This document shows positions 16,257-33,490 of a stretch of DNA of 64,000 nt, piece after piece. The position numbers and the translations under genes are program-made. The DNA comes from Rhodoferax sp. (GTDB lineage Bacteria; Pseudomonadota; Gammaproteobacteria; Burkholderiales; Burkholderiaceae_C): positions 124,001 to 188,000 of the forward strand of contig JACKLK010000008.1 of NCBI GenBank assembly GCA_024236015.1. The letters run 5' to 3'. Numbering within the stretch: the stretch's first letter is position 1; every line of letters starts with the position of its first letter. The notes under the pieces are model-generated. The model did not search any database. It saw nothing but the letters and a program-made list of their open reading frames with translations, and was not told where the DNA came from.

Positions 16257-16274
16257 CGGCCGCTTGAGCGGCCG
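16257..16274 (+). other. GC-rich hairpin between tRNA-Trp and secE
   Basis: CGGCCGCT and AGCGGCCG form an 8-bp stem around TG. There is no T tract, so it is more likely an RNA processing or stabilising structure than a terminator. Confidence 0.35.
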
Positions 16275-16334
16275 TTCGGGGTCAAAAAGCGCTTGACCCT
16301 GGTTCATGGCGGTATTGCGCCAGATAGAGAAAAA

Positions 16335-16715
16335 ATGGCCACGTCACAAGTTCAAACCGTCGTCAGCCCGCTCGACAAGGTCAAGCTGGCCGGTGCCGTA
16401 TTGCTGGTCGTGGGGGCGCTGGTCGCGTTCTACCTGCTGGCCAAGCAAGGTCCGTTGGCGCAGTGGGGTGCCTTGATCATCGGTCTTGCGGCCGCCGTGG
16501 CGGTCTTCTTCGTTTCCGAGCCCGGACGCGAGTTGTTTGCGTTTGGTCGCGATGCGACACGGGAGGTCCGCAAGGTTGTCTGGCCCTCGCGCAAGGAGGC
16601 CATCCAGATGACGGCCTATGTGTTCGGCTTCGTGGCCGTGATGGCGATTTTCCTGTGGCTGACCGACAAGACGCTCGAGTGGCTGCTGTATAGCGTGGTT
16701 CTGGGCTGGAGGTAA
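16335..16715 (+). CDS. secE: Preprotein translocase subunit SecE
   Basis: SecE is the essential clamp of the SecYEG channel in the inner membrane. The 126-residue protein has three predicted helices (about 18-38, 45-63 and 90-112), as in E. coli, and the conserved amphipathic REVRKVVWPSRKEA before the last helix. I chose the ATG at 16335 (MATSQVQTV), preceded by an A-rich GAGAAAAA tract; the upstream in-frame ATG at 16293 would add an unsupported extension. Its stop overlaps the start region of nusG. Confidence 0.96.
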   Translation: MATSQVQTVVSPLDKVKLAGAVLLVVGALVAFYLLAKQGPLAQWGALIIGLAAAVAVFFVSEPGRELFAFGRDATREVRKVVWPSRKEAIQMTAYVFGFVAVMAIFLWLTDKTLEWLLYSVVLGWR

Positions 16716-16717
16716 TG

Positions 16718-17311
16718 ATGACTGATGAGATAGAGACTCCGTCCGACGAGCCCGTGGCATTGGCCCCGGCGGCCAACCCCGATCTGCGCTGGTATGTCGT
16801 GCATGCCTATTCCGGCATGGAAAAGGCCGTCGAGCGCAACATACAGGAGCGCATCAATCGCGCCGGCATGCAGGACAAGTTCGGCCGCATCCTGGTGCCG
16901 ATGGAGGAGGTGGTCGAGGTCAAGAACGGCCAGAAAAAGACCACCGAGCGCAAGTTCTTCCCCGGTTATGTCCTGGTCGAGATGATCATGGACGACGACA
17001 CCTGGCACCTGATCAAGCACACCAACAAGGTGACCGGCTTCGTCGGTGGCGCCAAGAACCGTCCGTCGCCGATCTCCGAGGCGGAAGTCGCCAAGATCGT
17101 CAACCAGATGCAGGAAGGCACCGAGAAGCCGCGGCACAAGGTCGAGTTCGAGGTGGGCGAATACGTGCGCGTCAAGGACGGCCCCTTCACCGACTTCAAC
17201 GGTTCGGTCGAGGATGTCAACTACGACAAGAGCAAGGTGCGCGTGTCGGTCACCATCTTCGGTCGCGCCACGCCGGTCGAACTGGAGTTCTCGCAGATCG
17301 AGAAGACCTGA
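16718..17311 (+). CDS. nusG: Transcription termination/antitermination protein NusG
   Basis: NusG binds RNA polymerase, suppresses pausing, and links to Rho or to ribosomal protein S10. The protein has the NGN domain (LRWYVVHAYSGMEKAVERN near the N-terminus, FFPGYVLVEM, VTGFVGG) and a C-terminal KOW domain (VRVKDGPFTDFNGSV, then KVRVSVTIFGR). Two adjacent ATGs occur at 16715 and 16718. GGAGG at 16708-16712 is 2 bases from the first and 5 from the second, so I favour the second (197 residues). It is translationally coupled to secE. Confidence 0.97.
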   Translation: MTDEIETPSDEPVALAPAANPDLRWYVVHAYSGMEKAVERNIQERINRAGMQDKFGRILVPMEEVVEVKNGQKKTTERKFFPGYVLVEMIMDDDTWHLIKHTNKVTGFVGGAKNRPSPISEAEVAKIVNQMQEGTEKPRHKVEFEVGEYVRVKDGPFTDFNGSVEDVNYDKSKVRVSVTIFGRATPVELEFSQIEKT

Positions 17312-17337
17312 CGCCGCCTGCCGACCCCTGTTTCCGA

Positions 17338-17371
17338 TTCCGCATTCATCGACTCGATGCGGATGTTTTTC
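17338..17371 (+). terminator. Terminator or attenuator after nusG
   Basis: CCGCAT (17340-17345) and ATGCGG (17357-17362) pair, extended by a G-T wobble, and five T residues follow at 17366-17370. It separates secE-nusG from the rplKAJL-rpoBC operon. Confidence 0.55.
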
Positions 17372-17442
17372 CAGAGTCGCTAACCCCGGGGAGCCCCAGC
17401 CAGTTGTCTGGTGCAGGCGTTTGAACCCGCAAGGAGTAAACC

Positions 17443-17874
17443 ATGGCGAAAAAAATCGTCGGTTTCATCAAGCTGCAAGTGCCAGCTGGTAAAGCCAATC
17501 CGTCGCCGCCGATCGGCCCAGCACTGGGTCAGCGCGGCTTGAACATCATGGAGTTCTGCAAGGCGTTCAACGCGCAGACCCAAGGTGTCGAGCCAGGCCT
17601 GCCATTGCCGGTGGTCATCACCGCCTTTGCCGACAAGAGCTTCACCTTCATCATCAAGACGCCGCCGGCGATCACCTTGATCAAGAAAGCGATCAAGCTG
17701 GACAAGGGCTCGGCCAAGCCGCACGTCGACAAGGTCGGCAAGATCACCCGGGCCCAGCTCGAGGAGATCGCCCAGGCCAAGATGAAGGACCTGACCGCAG
17801 CCGATCTCGACGCTGCAGTCCGGACCATCGCCGGTTCCGCCCGTTCGATGGGTGTCACTGTGGAAGGCGTGTAA
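17443..17874 (+). CDS. rplK: 50S ribosomal protein L11
   Basis: L11 binds 23S rRNA at the GTPase-associated centre with L10/L12. The 143-residue protein is full length, with the N-terminal GFIKLQVPAGKANPSPPIGPALGQRG and C-terminal IAGSARSMGVTVEG (quoted in parts: GFIKLQVPAGKANPSPP, then IGPALGQRG). AAGGAG lies upstream of the ATG. It is followed after 3 bases by rplA; in E. coli L1 represses this pair by binding the mRNA leader. Confidence 0.98.
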   Translation: MAKKIVGFIKLQVPAGKANPSPPIGPALGQRGLNIMEFCKAFNAQTQGVEPGLPLPVVITAFADKSFTFIIKTPPAITLIKKAIKLDKGSAKPHVDKVGKITRAQLEEIAQAKMKDLTAADLDAAVRTIAGSARSMGVTVEGV

Positions 17875-17877
17875 AAA

Positions 17878-18573
17878 ATGGCCAAGCTCACGAAAAAACA
17901 AAAGGCGATTCCGGTGCAGATCGACAGCACCAAGCTGTATCCGCTGACCGACGCCCTGGGCATCGTCAAGCAATGCGCCACCGCCAAGTTCGACGAGTCG
18001 ATCGACGTGGCTGTGCAGCTCGGCGTCGATGCCAAGAAGTCCGACCAGGTCGTGCGTGGCGCCGTCGTGTTGCCCAACGGCACCGGCAAGACCAAGCGGG
18101 TCGCCGTGTTCGCGCAGGGCGCCAAGGCCGATGAAGCCAAGGCCGCCGGTGCCGACATCGTCGGCATGGATGACCTCGCCGCGATGGTCAAGGCCGGCGA
18201 CATGCCGTTCGACGTCGTGATTGCCGCTCCGGACGCGATGCGCGTGGTCGGTACCCTGGGTCAGATCCTGGGCCCGCGCGGCCTGATGCCCAACCCCAAG
18301 GTCGGCACCGTCACGCCGGACGTGGCCACGGCGGTCAAGAACGCCAAGGCGGGCCAGGTGCAGTTCCGTGTCGACAAGGCCGGCATCGTGCACTCGACGA
18401 TCGGTCGCCGTTCGTTCGACACCGACAAGCTGCAGGGCAACCTGTCGGCCCTGGTCGAGGCCTTGACCAAGGCCAAGCCGGCATCGAGCAAGGGTATCTA
18501 TCTGAGGAAGATTGCCGTCTCCAGCACCATGGGTGTGGGCGTCCGTGTGGACACCCAGTCCATCGGCGCATAA
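17878..18573 (+). CDS. rplA: 50S ribosomal protein L1
   Basis: L1 forms the mobile stalk near the E site and is a translational repressor of its own operon. The 231-residue protein has the family segments NLPNGTG-like VVLPNGTGKTKRVAVF and GPRGLMPNPKVGTVTPDV. It begins 3 bases after the rplK stop, so the two genes are translated as a unit. Confidence 0.98.
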   Translation: MAKLTKKQKAIPVQIDSTKLYPLTDALGIVKQCATAKFDESIDVAVQLGVDAKKSDQVVRGAVVLPNGTGKTKRVAVFAQGAKADEAKAAGADIVGMDDLAAMVKAGDMPFDVVIAAPDAMRVVGTLGQILGPRGLMPNPKVGTVTPDVATAVKNAKAGQVQFRVDKAGIVHSTIGRRSFDTDKLQGNLSALVEALTKAKPASSKGIYLRKIAVSSTMGVGVRVDTQSIGA

Positions 18574-18836
18574 GGACGGTTGCGAGAGTTTTCCGGTTGC
18601 CCCCAAAGGCGGCCGGAATTGGTGGGCTGGTGGTGTCGCAAGGCGCTGCCGGGTCATCCAAGACCGTTGGTGCACCCCGTCATGGGGTGCTTAATCAGTG
18701 AAAACCAACGCAGATGGCGATCCCGCTGAAGAAGGATTGGTTTCCGGAAACAGTTGGTCGCTGCAGTGTGGCGTACCGGTGAAGGCCCCGATGGCGACGT
18801 CGGATCGACGCCGGTACAAACCAAAAGGAGTAGACC
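18574..18836 (+). promoter_or_regulatory. rplJ leader region (probable L10 autoregulatory RNA)
   Basis: This 263-base gap before rplJ holds no gene. It contains a strong hairpin (GCACCCC at 18672-18678 with GGGGTGC at 18684-18690) followed by an A/T-rich stretch and further pairing segments (GAAAACCAAC near 18700 and GATTGGTTTCC near 18736). In Proteobacteria the L10-(L12)4 complex binds such a leader to control rplJL translation. The exact binding fold is inferred from position. Confidence 0.5.
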
Positions 18837-19346
18837 TTGAGTCTTAATCGCAGTGAGAAAGAAGCCGTGGTCACCGACGTGTCCGGCCTCGCCGCAAAAG
18901 CTCAAACGCTCGTAATGGCGGAATACCGTGGCATTACGGTCGCCGACATGACCCGCTTGCGCTCGACCGCGCGCAGCAGTGGCGTCAGCCTGAGTGTGTT
19001 GAAAAACACCCTGGCCCGCCGTGCTGTGGCCGACAGCAGCTTTGCAGTCGTGTCCGACCAGATGACCGGCCCGCTGATCTACAGCTTTTCCGAAGACGCA
19101 GTGGCCGCCGCCAAGGTGGTGGCCGAGTTCGCGAAGACCAACGACAAGTTGGTGATCCGCGGCGGTGCGTATGGTGGCAAGGCTCTGGATGCCGACGGCG
19201 TGAAACAACTGGCCAGCATTCCCTCCAAGGAAGTGCTGTTGGCGCAGTTGCTGGGCTTGATGCAGTCTCCGGTGTCGCGTACAGCCCGTGTGCTGGCTGC
19301 GCTGGCGGAGAAAAAAGGCGAAGCGGCGGAAGCGGTCGCGGCCTGA
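18837..19346 (+). CDS. rplJ: 50S ribosomal protein L10
   Basis: L10 anchors L7/L12 dimers to 23S rRNA and autoregulates the operon. The 169-residue protein has the family N-terminus SLNRSEKEAVV and KAQTLVMAEYRGITVADMT (in E. coli the similar LVVADYRGVTV), plus SVLKNTLARRAV. The start is TTG at 18837, chosen because AAGGAG at 18825-18830 is 6 bases away and no ATG fits. The rare start may help keep L10 below L12 levels. The C-terminal helix that binds L12 is at about 140-169. Confidence 0.97.
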   Translation: MSLNRSEKEAVVTDVSGLAAKAQTLVMAEYRGITVADMTRLRSTARSSGVSLSVLKNTLARRAVADSSFAVVSDQMTGPLIYSFSEDAVAAAKVVAEFAKTNDKLVIRGGAYGGKALDADGVKQLASIPSKEVLLAQLLGLMQSPVSRTARVLAALAEKKGEAAEAVAA

Positions 19347-19435
19347 GGGCTCGTCGACGTTGTGAACCAATAGTGGGTGGATGGGCTCCAAGGGAACAAC
19401 ACCCGTCAGCCCCCAACTGATTGAAGGAAATAGAA

Positions 19436-19813
19436 ATGGCATTCGATAAAGACGCATTTTTGACCGCTCTGGACAGCATGACGGTCATGGAACTCAACGA
19501 CCTGGTGAAAGCCATCGAAGAGAAATTCGGCGTGAGCGCAGCCGCCATGGCCGCTCCGGCCGCAGGTGGTGGTGGCGGTGCAGCTGCCGCTGCCGAAGAG
19601 AAGACCGAGTTCGACCTGGTCCTGTCCGAAGTGGGCGCGAACAAGGTGTCGGTCATCAAGGCGGTGCGCGAGATCACCGGCCTGGGCCTGAAGGAAGCCA
19701 AGGACCTGGTCGACGGTGCTCCGAAGACCGTCAAGGAAGCCATGCCCAAGGCTGACGGCGAAGCCGCCAAGAAGAAACTGGAAGAAGCCGGCGCCAAGGC
19801 CGACCTCAAGTAA
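19436..19813 (+). CDS. rplL: 50S ribosomal protein L7/L12
   Basis: L7/L12 forms the stalk that recruits translation GTPases. The 125-residue protein has the N-terminal dimerisation helix, an Ala/Gly-rich hinge at about 37-55, and the C-terminal domain with GANKVSVIKAVREITGLGLK (in two parts, GANKVSVIKAVRE and ITGLGLKEAKDLV). The start ATG at 19436 follows GAAGGAAA; an in-frame ATG at 19421 adds five unlikely residues. High expression is implied by position. Confidence 0.98.
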   Translation: MAFDKDAFLTALDSMTVMELNDLVKAIEEKFGVSAAAMAAPAAGGGGGAAAAAEEKTEFDLVLSEVGANKVSVIKAVREITGLGLKEAKDLVDGAPKTVKEAMPKADGEAAKKKLEEAGAKADLK

Positions 19814-19829
19814 TTCTTGCCCAGACCGG

Positions 19830-19870
19830 GGCTGGGGCGCGCGCCAAAGCGTGCCCCAGCCTTTGGTCTT
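19830..19870 (+). terminator. Partial terminator/attenuator between rplL and rpoB
   Basis: GGCTGGGGC (19830-19838) and GCCCCAGCC (19853-19861) form a perfect 9-bp stem, followed by TTTGGTCTTT. The imperfect T tract suits an attenuator that reduces read-through into rpoBC, as known in E. coli. The remaining bases to 20078 hold no gene. Confidence 0.6.
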
Positions 19871-20078
19871 TGTGAGAACACACCAGAAAGCTGCGTATCG
19901 CGCGCGGTTTTCTAGTGTCTTCTGACCCCGACTGCAGAAGATGCCTTGGTTCGGGTTGCGCGCAATACGCAACCGTCCGCCATAGATTGGTAGCGGCCAA
20001 TCGCCAAGCCTGCCGAGCCCGCCGCTCGGCGCACAGTGCAGGACCAACAAGACCCCCAAGTCTTTGCCCGGAGAACTC

Positions 20079-24191
<4,113 letters not shown>

Positions 24192-24263
24192 ACCATGCCT
24201 TGCGGGAGCGGGCCTGCCATCGTGCGGGCCGGCTCCTGAACCGATCAGATACTGGAGAGAAAC

Positions 24264-28514
<4,251 letters not shown>

Positions 28515-28537
28515 GACTCGGCCGTGTTGCACGCGCT

Positions 28538-28574
28538 CGCCCCAGGTTCCGCACGCCGGCGCCTGGGGCGTTTT
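28538..28574 (+). terminator. Rho-independent terminator of the rpoBC operon
   Basis: CGCCCCAGG (28538-28546) pairs perfectly with CCTGGGGCG (28562-28570), followed by TTTTC. It is only 23 bases after the rpoC stop. Confidence 0.85.
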
Positions 28575-28636
28575 CATTTCCACGCCGCCGTTCTTCGGCC
28601 GATTCCGGCCGTCGGGCGCAGGGCCGTCACCGCACC

Positions 28637-29155
28637 ATGACCGGCAATATCGTGTTCTGGCTGGCGGTGGCCGTGCTGCTGTTCTGGTCGCTGGGTGCCT
28701 ACAACCGGCTGGTGCGCCTGCGCGCGCAGGTCATCAGCCGATTTGCCGGGGTCGACCAGCGCATGGTGCAGGCGCTCGGCCTGCTGGGTGAAGCCGTGAC
28801 CGCGCGCGACGCCGCGTCCGACACCCGCGCCGGACTGCAGGCGGCCATGGTGCAGTTCGAGGTGGCGTTGCGCGTGGCGCGCAAGCAGCCGCTCGACGCG
28901 AATGCGGTGGCCGCTTTGCAGACCGCCCATGCAACCGTGCATACGGTCTGGACGCGTTCGCCCGGCGAATCCGCCGGGCTCGACGTCACGGCGGCGGCGG
29001 TGATGCAGCGCGCCTGGGAGGACAACACCCAGGTGGTGCGCGAGGCCGTGGCGGACTACAACGCCGCGGTGCACGACTACAACGCGGCGATCCGCCAGTT
29101 CCCGGCATCCGTGCTGGCCTATTTCTTCGGCTTCGGACCCGCGGCGCCGCTGTGA
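28637..29155 (+). CDS. LemA-like membrane-anchored protein
   Basis: The 172-residue protein has one N-terminal transmembrane helix (about 5-22) followed by YNRLVRLRAQV and a mostly helical domain. The C-terminal YNAAVHDYNAAIRQFPASVLA then YFFGFGP matches the LemA signature (YN-x-A-V-x-x-YN...FP). LemA proteins are helical-bundle envelope proteins of poorly known role. No strong ribosome binding site is seen before the ATG. It begins after the rpoBC terminator and is 16 bases ahead of rsmB, so the two may be co-transcribed. Confidence 0.75.
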   Translation: MTGNIVFWLAVAVLLFWSLGAYNRLVRLRAQVISRFAGVDQRMVQALGLLGEAVTARDAASDTRAGLQAAMVQFEVALRVARKQPLDANAVAALQTAHATVHTVWTRSPGESAGLDVTAAAVMQRAWEDNTQVVREAVADYNAAVHDYNAAIRQFPASVLAYFFGFGPAAPL

Positions 29156-29171
29156 CGGTGACGGCGCTTCC

Positions 29172-30539
29172 ATGAATCATCGAGATCCGCCACAGGCTCC
29201 GGCCGCATCGGCGTCGCCGCCCGGCGCCATCCCGTTGTGGCGGCTGTTGCAGGCCGCGGCCAGCTGCCTGATGGCCGTGCGCGGCGGTCGGTCGGGCACC
29301 GCCGCGCTGGAGCAGGTCGAACCGGCCTTGCGGCCCGCCGTCCAGGCCTTGTCCTTCCAGGTCTGGCGCTCGCTGGCGCGGGCGGACAATCTGCGCCGTC
29401 TGCTGGCCCAGCGTGCACCGCCGCCGCAGGCGGATGCCTTGTTGTGTGTCGTGCTGGCGCTGGCCTGGGACGAATCGCAGGCGCCATACCCGTCGTTCAC
29501 GCTGGTCGACCAGGCCGTCGAGGCCGCCAAGCGGCATGCCGCGACCCGGGCCCAGGCCGGCTTCATCAACGGCTGTCTGCGCCGCTTCCTGCGCGAGCGC
29601 GACGCGCTGGTCGCCCGCAGCGACCAGGATCCGGTCGCACGCTGGAACCATCCGGCCTGGTGGATCGCACGGGTGCGCCAGGACCATCCGCAGCAATGGC
29701 AGCAGATCCTGCAGGCCGATCGCAGCCATGCGCCGATGACGCTGCGGGTCAACGTCCGGCGTTGCAGCCAGGCGGACTGCCTGGCGCAGTTGCAGGCCGA
29801 AGGCATCGCCGCCGTGGCGGTGGGGGCCTCGGGCATTCGACTGGCGCGACCGATGCCGGTCCCGCGTATTCCGGGTTTCGACGCCGGCCGGGTGTCGGTA
29901 CAGGATGCGGCCGCACAACAGGCGGCGCCATTGCTGCTGCACGGTCTGGTGCCGCCGCCCGGCCGCCCGCTGCGGATCCTCGACGCCTGCGCCGCACCGG
30001 GCGGCAAGACGGCGCACCTGCTCGAGTCGGCGGATTGCACCGTGACGGCACTGGACGTGGATCCGGCGCGGTGCGCCCGCATCCACCAGACGCTGGAGCG
30101 GCTCGGCCTGCAGGCCGACGTCCGCGCGGCCGATGCGGCCCAACCCGCGTCGTGGTGGCAGGGGGAGCCTTTCGATGCGATCTTGCTCGATGCGCCGTGT
30201 ACGGCCTCGGGCATCGTGCGTCGCCATCCGGACGTCCCGTGGCTGCGCCGCGCGTCCGACGTCGACCAGCTCGCGCAGTTGCAGGCGCGCCTGCTGGCCG
30301 CGTTGTGGCCCCTGCTCGCACCCGGTGGCCGCATGTTGTATTGCACCTGTTCCGTGTTTCGCGCGGAAGGTGACATCCAGATACAAACGTTTGTTGAGCG
30401 CAACACCGATGCCGCTTTGCTGCCGTCTCCCGGCCATTTGCTGCCCCGATCCGCCGGAATCGACGCCGCTGTCCCGGACAATGGGGACGGTGACCATGAC
30501 GGATTCTTCTACGCCTTGCTGGAAAAGCGTGCGCCGTGA
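29172..30539 (+). CDS. rsmB: 16S rRNA m5C967 methyltransferase RsmB
   Basis: RsmB methylates C967 of 16S rRNA with S-adenosylmethionine. The 455-residue protein has an N-terminal NusB-like domain (to about 150) and a C-terminal Rossmann methyltransferase. Motifs: VQDAAAQ, DACAAPGGKT (SAM site), LDAPCTASGIVRRHPD (first catalytic Cys), YCTCSVFRAEG (second Cys), and the terminal DGFFYALLEK. It overlaps the following DUF4390 gene by 44 bases. In Burkholderiales rsmB, a DUF4390 gene and an NtrY/NtrX pair often occur in this order. Confidence 0.95.
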   Translation: MNHRDPPQAPAASASPPGAIPLWRLLQAAASCLMAVRGGRSGTAALEQVEPALRPAVQALSFQVWRSLARADNLRRLLAQRAPPPQADALLCVVLALAWDESQAPYPSFTLVDQAVEAAKRHAATRAQAGFINGCLRRFLRERDALVARSDQDPVARWNHPAWWIARVRQDHPQQWQQILQADRSHAPMTLRVNVRRCSQADCLAQLQAEGIAAVAVGASGIRLARPMPVPRIPGFDAGRVSVQDAAAQQAAPLLLHGLVPPPGRPLRILDACAAPGGKTAHLLESADCTVTALDVDPARCARIHQTLERLGLQADVRAADAAQPASWWQGEPFDAILLDAPCTASGIVRRHPDVPWLRRASDVDQLAQLQARLLAALWPLLAPGGRMLYCTCSVFRAEGDIQIQTFVERNTDAALLPSPGHLLPRSAGIDAAVPDNGDGDHDGFFYALLEKRAP

Positions 30540-31134
30540 ACGGCTGGCCGCCTGGCTGCTGTCGTGCCTGCTGTTCGTGTTCGCGGCCGTGCCGGCCGTT
30601 CGGGCGCAGGACCGCTCCGAGGTCACCCAGCTGCGCCTGGAACGCACGCCGGACGGCCTGGTGCTGTATGCCAATGTGCGGCTGGAGTTGCCGCCGGCCG
30701 TTCAGGATGCGCTGACCAAGGGTATCGCCATGGTGTTCCTGGCCGAGGCCGACGTGGTGCGCCACCGCTGGTACTGGACCGACAAGAAGATGGCCAGCGT
30801 CCAGCGCCACATGCGCCTGGCCTACCATCCGCTGACCCAGCGCTGGCGGCTGAACGTGGCCTCCGGACCGATGACGCCCAACAGCCTGGGGCTGGCGCTG
30901 AACCTGAACTTCGACTCGATGGAGGAGGCCCTGGCCACCATGCAGCGCATCTCGGGCTGGAAGATCGCTGATGCCGGCATGATCGAGTCCGACTCCACGC
31001 TCAAGGTGGACTTCCGCTTCGGCCTGGACGTGACCCAGCTGCCGCGGCCATTCCAGATCGGCGCGTTCGGCCAGTCCGACTGGAAGGTCGGCGTCAGCGC
31101 CAGCCAGCAGATCGGCCCCGAAGGCGCACGGTGA
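30496..31134 (+). CDS. DUF4390 exported protein
   Basis: The 212-residue protein starts with a basic segment and a hydrophobic core (WLLSCLLFVFAAVPAVRA) that looks like a Sec signal peptide, with cleavage likely after A-V-R-A. The mature part (LERTPDGLVLYANVRLELP, HRWYWTDKKMAS, LAYHPLTQRWRLN, ISGWKIAD) matches the DUF4390 family of Beta- and Gammaproteobacteria. Its role is unknown; steady linkage to the NtrY-like kinase suggests a function in the same signalling or envelope process. The ATG at 30496 lies inside rsmB; an alternative ATG is at 30481. Its stop overlaps the kinase start by 4 bases. Confidence 0.8.
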   Translation: MTDSSTPCWKSVRRERLAAWLLSCLLFVFAAVPAVRAQDRSEVTQLRLERTPDGLVLYANVRLELPPAVQDALTKGIAMVFLAEADVVRHRWYWTDKKMASVQRHMRLAYHPLTQRWRLNVASGPMTPNSLGLALNLNFDSMEEALATMQRISGWKIADAGMIESDSTLKVDFRFGLDVTQLPRPFQIGAFGQSDWKVGVSASQQIGPEGAR

Positions 31135-33452
31135 GCAGCTCCAGCCGCAAGCAGGACCCGCCCTCCGCCGCGCCGCGCACGCAGGCGCACGAGATACGCG
31201 GCCTGGGCTGGGGTGTCGGGGTCGGCATCGCCACGATGGCGGCCATCGGCCTGGTACTGCTGTTCCTGCTCACCCAGGCCACCAACAACCGCGAGCTGTA
31301 CGAACGCAACTACGCCTTGTTGTTCGGCCTCAATGTGTTCGTGGCCACGATCCTGCTGCTGGTCATCACCTGGATCGGCGTGCGCCTGGCCACGCGCGTG
31401 CGCCGGCGGCGCTTCGGCAGCCGGCTGCTGGTCAAGCTGGCGGCGGTGTTCGCGCTGGCGGGATTTGCGCCCGGCGTGCTGATCTACGTCGTGTCCTACC
31501 AGTTCGTGTCGCGCTCGATCGAGACCTGGTTCGACGTCAAGGTCGAAGGTGCGCTCGATGCCGGCCTGGACCTGGGCCGCGTGTCGCTGCAGGCCTTGTC
31601 CGACGACCTGAGCAACAAGGCCCGGCTGGCCGCGCCGCAACTCTCGAGCCTGACCGACGCGGCCGCGACGCTGCCGCTCGAGCGTCTGCGCGACCAGCTC
31701 GGCGCGAGCGACATCGGCTTGTTCTCCAGTTCCGGCCAGCTGATTGCCGCGGCAAGCCAGTCCCGGTTCAAGCTCACCACCGAGCGGCCTTCGGCGCAGC
31801 AGTTCCGCACCGCTCGGGGCTCGCGGTCGGTGACCTGGATCGAAGGCCTGGAGGAGGCCGCGTCGCCGGACGCGGCCGACGCCCGCGTGAAGGTGCTGGT
31901 GCTGGTGCCCAATCCGAGTTTCGCGCTGCTCGATGAACCCCGTTTCCTGCTCGTCACCCAGGCCTTGCCCGGCGCGCTGGTGGCCAACGCGCTGGCGGTG
32001 TCGCAGGCCTATCGCGAATACCAGGAGCGCTCGCTCGCACGGGAGGGCCTGCGCCGCATGTACATCGGCACCTTGACGCTGAGCCTGTTCCTGGCGGTGT
32101 TCGGTGCCGTGTTGCTGGCCGTGGTGCTGGGCAACCAGATCGTGCGCCCCTTGCTGCTGCTGGCCGACGGCGTGAACAAGGTCGCCGCCGGCGACCTGAC
32201 GCCCAAGGTCACGCTCAGCGGCAAGGACGAACTGGGCGGCTTGACGCGCGACTTCGCGGACATGACGCAGCAACTCGCCGACGCGCGGCAGGCGGTCAGT
32301 GCCAGCATGGAGCAGGTCAACGCGGCGCGCGCCAACCTGCAGACCATCCTGGACAACATGACCGCTGGCGTGATCGTGCTCGGTGCCGACGGCGTGATCC
32401 GTTCGTCCAACCCCGGCGCCACGCGCATCCTGCGCCTGCCGATGGCCGCCTACGAAGGCCAGCGCTTCGACGAGGTGCCCGGGCTGGAGGAATTCGCACA
32501 ACAGGTCCAGGGCCGCTTCGATGCCTTCCTGGGTGAACGCAGCGCCGACGGGCTGGACCACTGGCAGCAGTCGTTCGAACTGGGCGCGAGCAGTTCCGGG
32601 CCGGCGCTGCAGCAACACGACAACTCCATCGTGCTGGTGGCGCGCGGCGCCAAGTTGCCCGGCACGGACCGGTTGCTGGTGTTCGACGACATCTCGGAGA
32701 TCGTGTCGGCCCAGCGCGCGCAGGCCTGGGGCGAGGTGGCGCGGCGACTGGCGCACGAAATCAAGAATCCGCTCACGCCGATCCAGCTCTCGGCCGAGCG
32801 GCTCGAGATGAAACTCTCGGGCAAGGTCGCGGCGCCGGAGCAGGCGGTGCTGGTCAAGTCGGTCAAGACCATCGTCGACCAGGTCGACGCGATGAAACGG
32901 TTGGTCAACGAGTTCCGCGATTACGCGCGCCTGCCCGCGGCCGACCTCAAGCCGCTGGATCTCAACGCGCTGCTCGGCGACATCGCCCACCTGTACGAGG
33001 ACGACGCCGCGACGGTGCCGGTGCGCATGGAACTCGATCCCGCGTGCCCGCGTATCCAGGGCGATGCCCAGCAATTGCGCCAGGTCGTGCACAACCTGGT
33101 GCAGAACGCGCAGGATGCCACGGCGGCCCTGCCCGCGCAGCCGGCGGAGGGCGTCACGCGCGCGGTGACGGTGCGCACCATCTGGGTACCGGGCAGCCGC
33201 CGGGTGCGCCTGGTGGTGCAGGACGAAGGCGCCGGATTTCCGGAGAACATCCTCAAGCGCGCCTTCGAGCCCTACGTGACCACCAAGACCAAGGGCACGG
33301 GCCTGGGCCTGGCGGTGGTCAAGAAGATCGCCGATGAACATGGCTCGCGCATCGACATCGCGAACCGTGTCGTCGAGGGCCGGGTCCTCGGCGCACAAGT
33401 GTCGTTATCATTCGCGGTAGACATGACAGAACCGGTGGCCAGCCCAGCTTGA
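31131..33452 (+). CDS. NtrY-like sensor histidine kinase
   Basis: This 773-residue membrane kinase has three N-terminal helices (about 28-50, 65-85 and 100-120), an extracytoplasmic region of about 170 residues, a further helix near 310-335, then HAMP, PAS (about 400-500), HisKA with the phospho-acceptor His542 in RLAHEIKNPLTPIQLSAERL, and an HATPase domain (NLVQNAQDA, DEGAGFP, GTGLGLAVVKKI). This is the NtrY architecture. It begins with GTG overlapping the DUF4390 stop (GTGA). The partner regulator follows 38 bases later. The signal is unknown; nitrogen or redox sensing is known for NtrY relatives. Confidence 0.92.
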   Translation: MSSSSRKQDPPSAAPRTQAHEIRGLGWGVGVGIATMAAIGLVLLFLLTQATNNRELYERNYALLFGLNVFVATILLLVITWIGVRLATRVRRRRFGSRLLVKLAAVFALAGFAPGVLIYVVSYQFVSRSIETWFDVKVEGALDAGLDLGRVSLQALSDDLSNKARLAAPQLSSLTDAAATLPLERLRDQLGASDIGLFSSSGQLIAAASQSRFKLTTERPSAQQFRTARGSRSVTWIEGLEEAASPDAADARVKVLVLVPNPSFALLDEPRFLLVTQALPGALVANALAVSQAYREYQERSLAREGLRRMYIGTLTLSLFLAVFGAVLLAVVLGNQIVRPLLLLADGVNKVAAGDLTPKVTLSGKDELGGLTRDFADMTQQLADARQAVSASMEQVNAARANLQTILDNMTAGVIVLGADGVIRSSNPGATRILRLPMAAYEGQRFDEVPGLEEFAQQVQGRFDAFLGERSADGLDHWQQSFELGASSSGPALQQHDNSIVLVARGAKLPGTDRLLVFDDISEIVSAQRAQAWGEVARRLAHEIKNPLTPIQLSAERLEMKLSGKVAAPEQAVLVKSVKTIVDQVDAMKRLVNEFRDYARLPAADLKPLDLNALLGDIAHLYEDDAATVPVRMELDPACPRIQGDAQQLRQVVHNLVQNAQDATAALPAQPAEGVTRAVTVRTIWVPGSRRVRLVVQDEGAGFPENILKRAFEPYVTTKTKGTGLGLAVVKKIADEHGSRIDIANRVVEGRVLGAQVSLSFAVDMTEPVASPA

Positions 33453-33490
33453 GGCGGCGTGCCGGCACAGGCAAGGGACAGCGCATTCAT

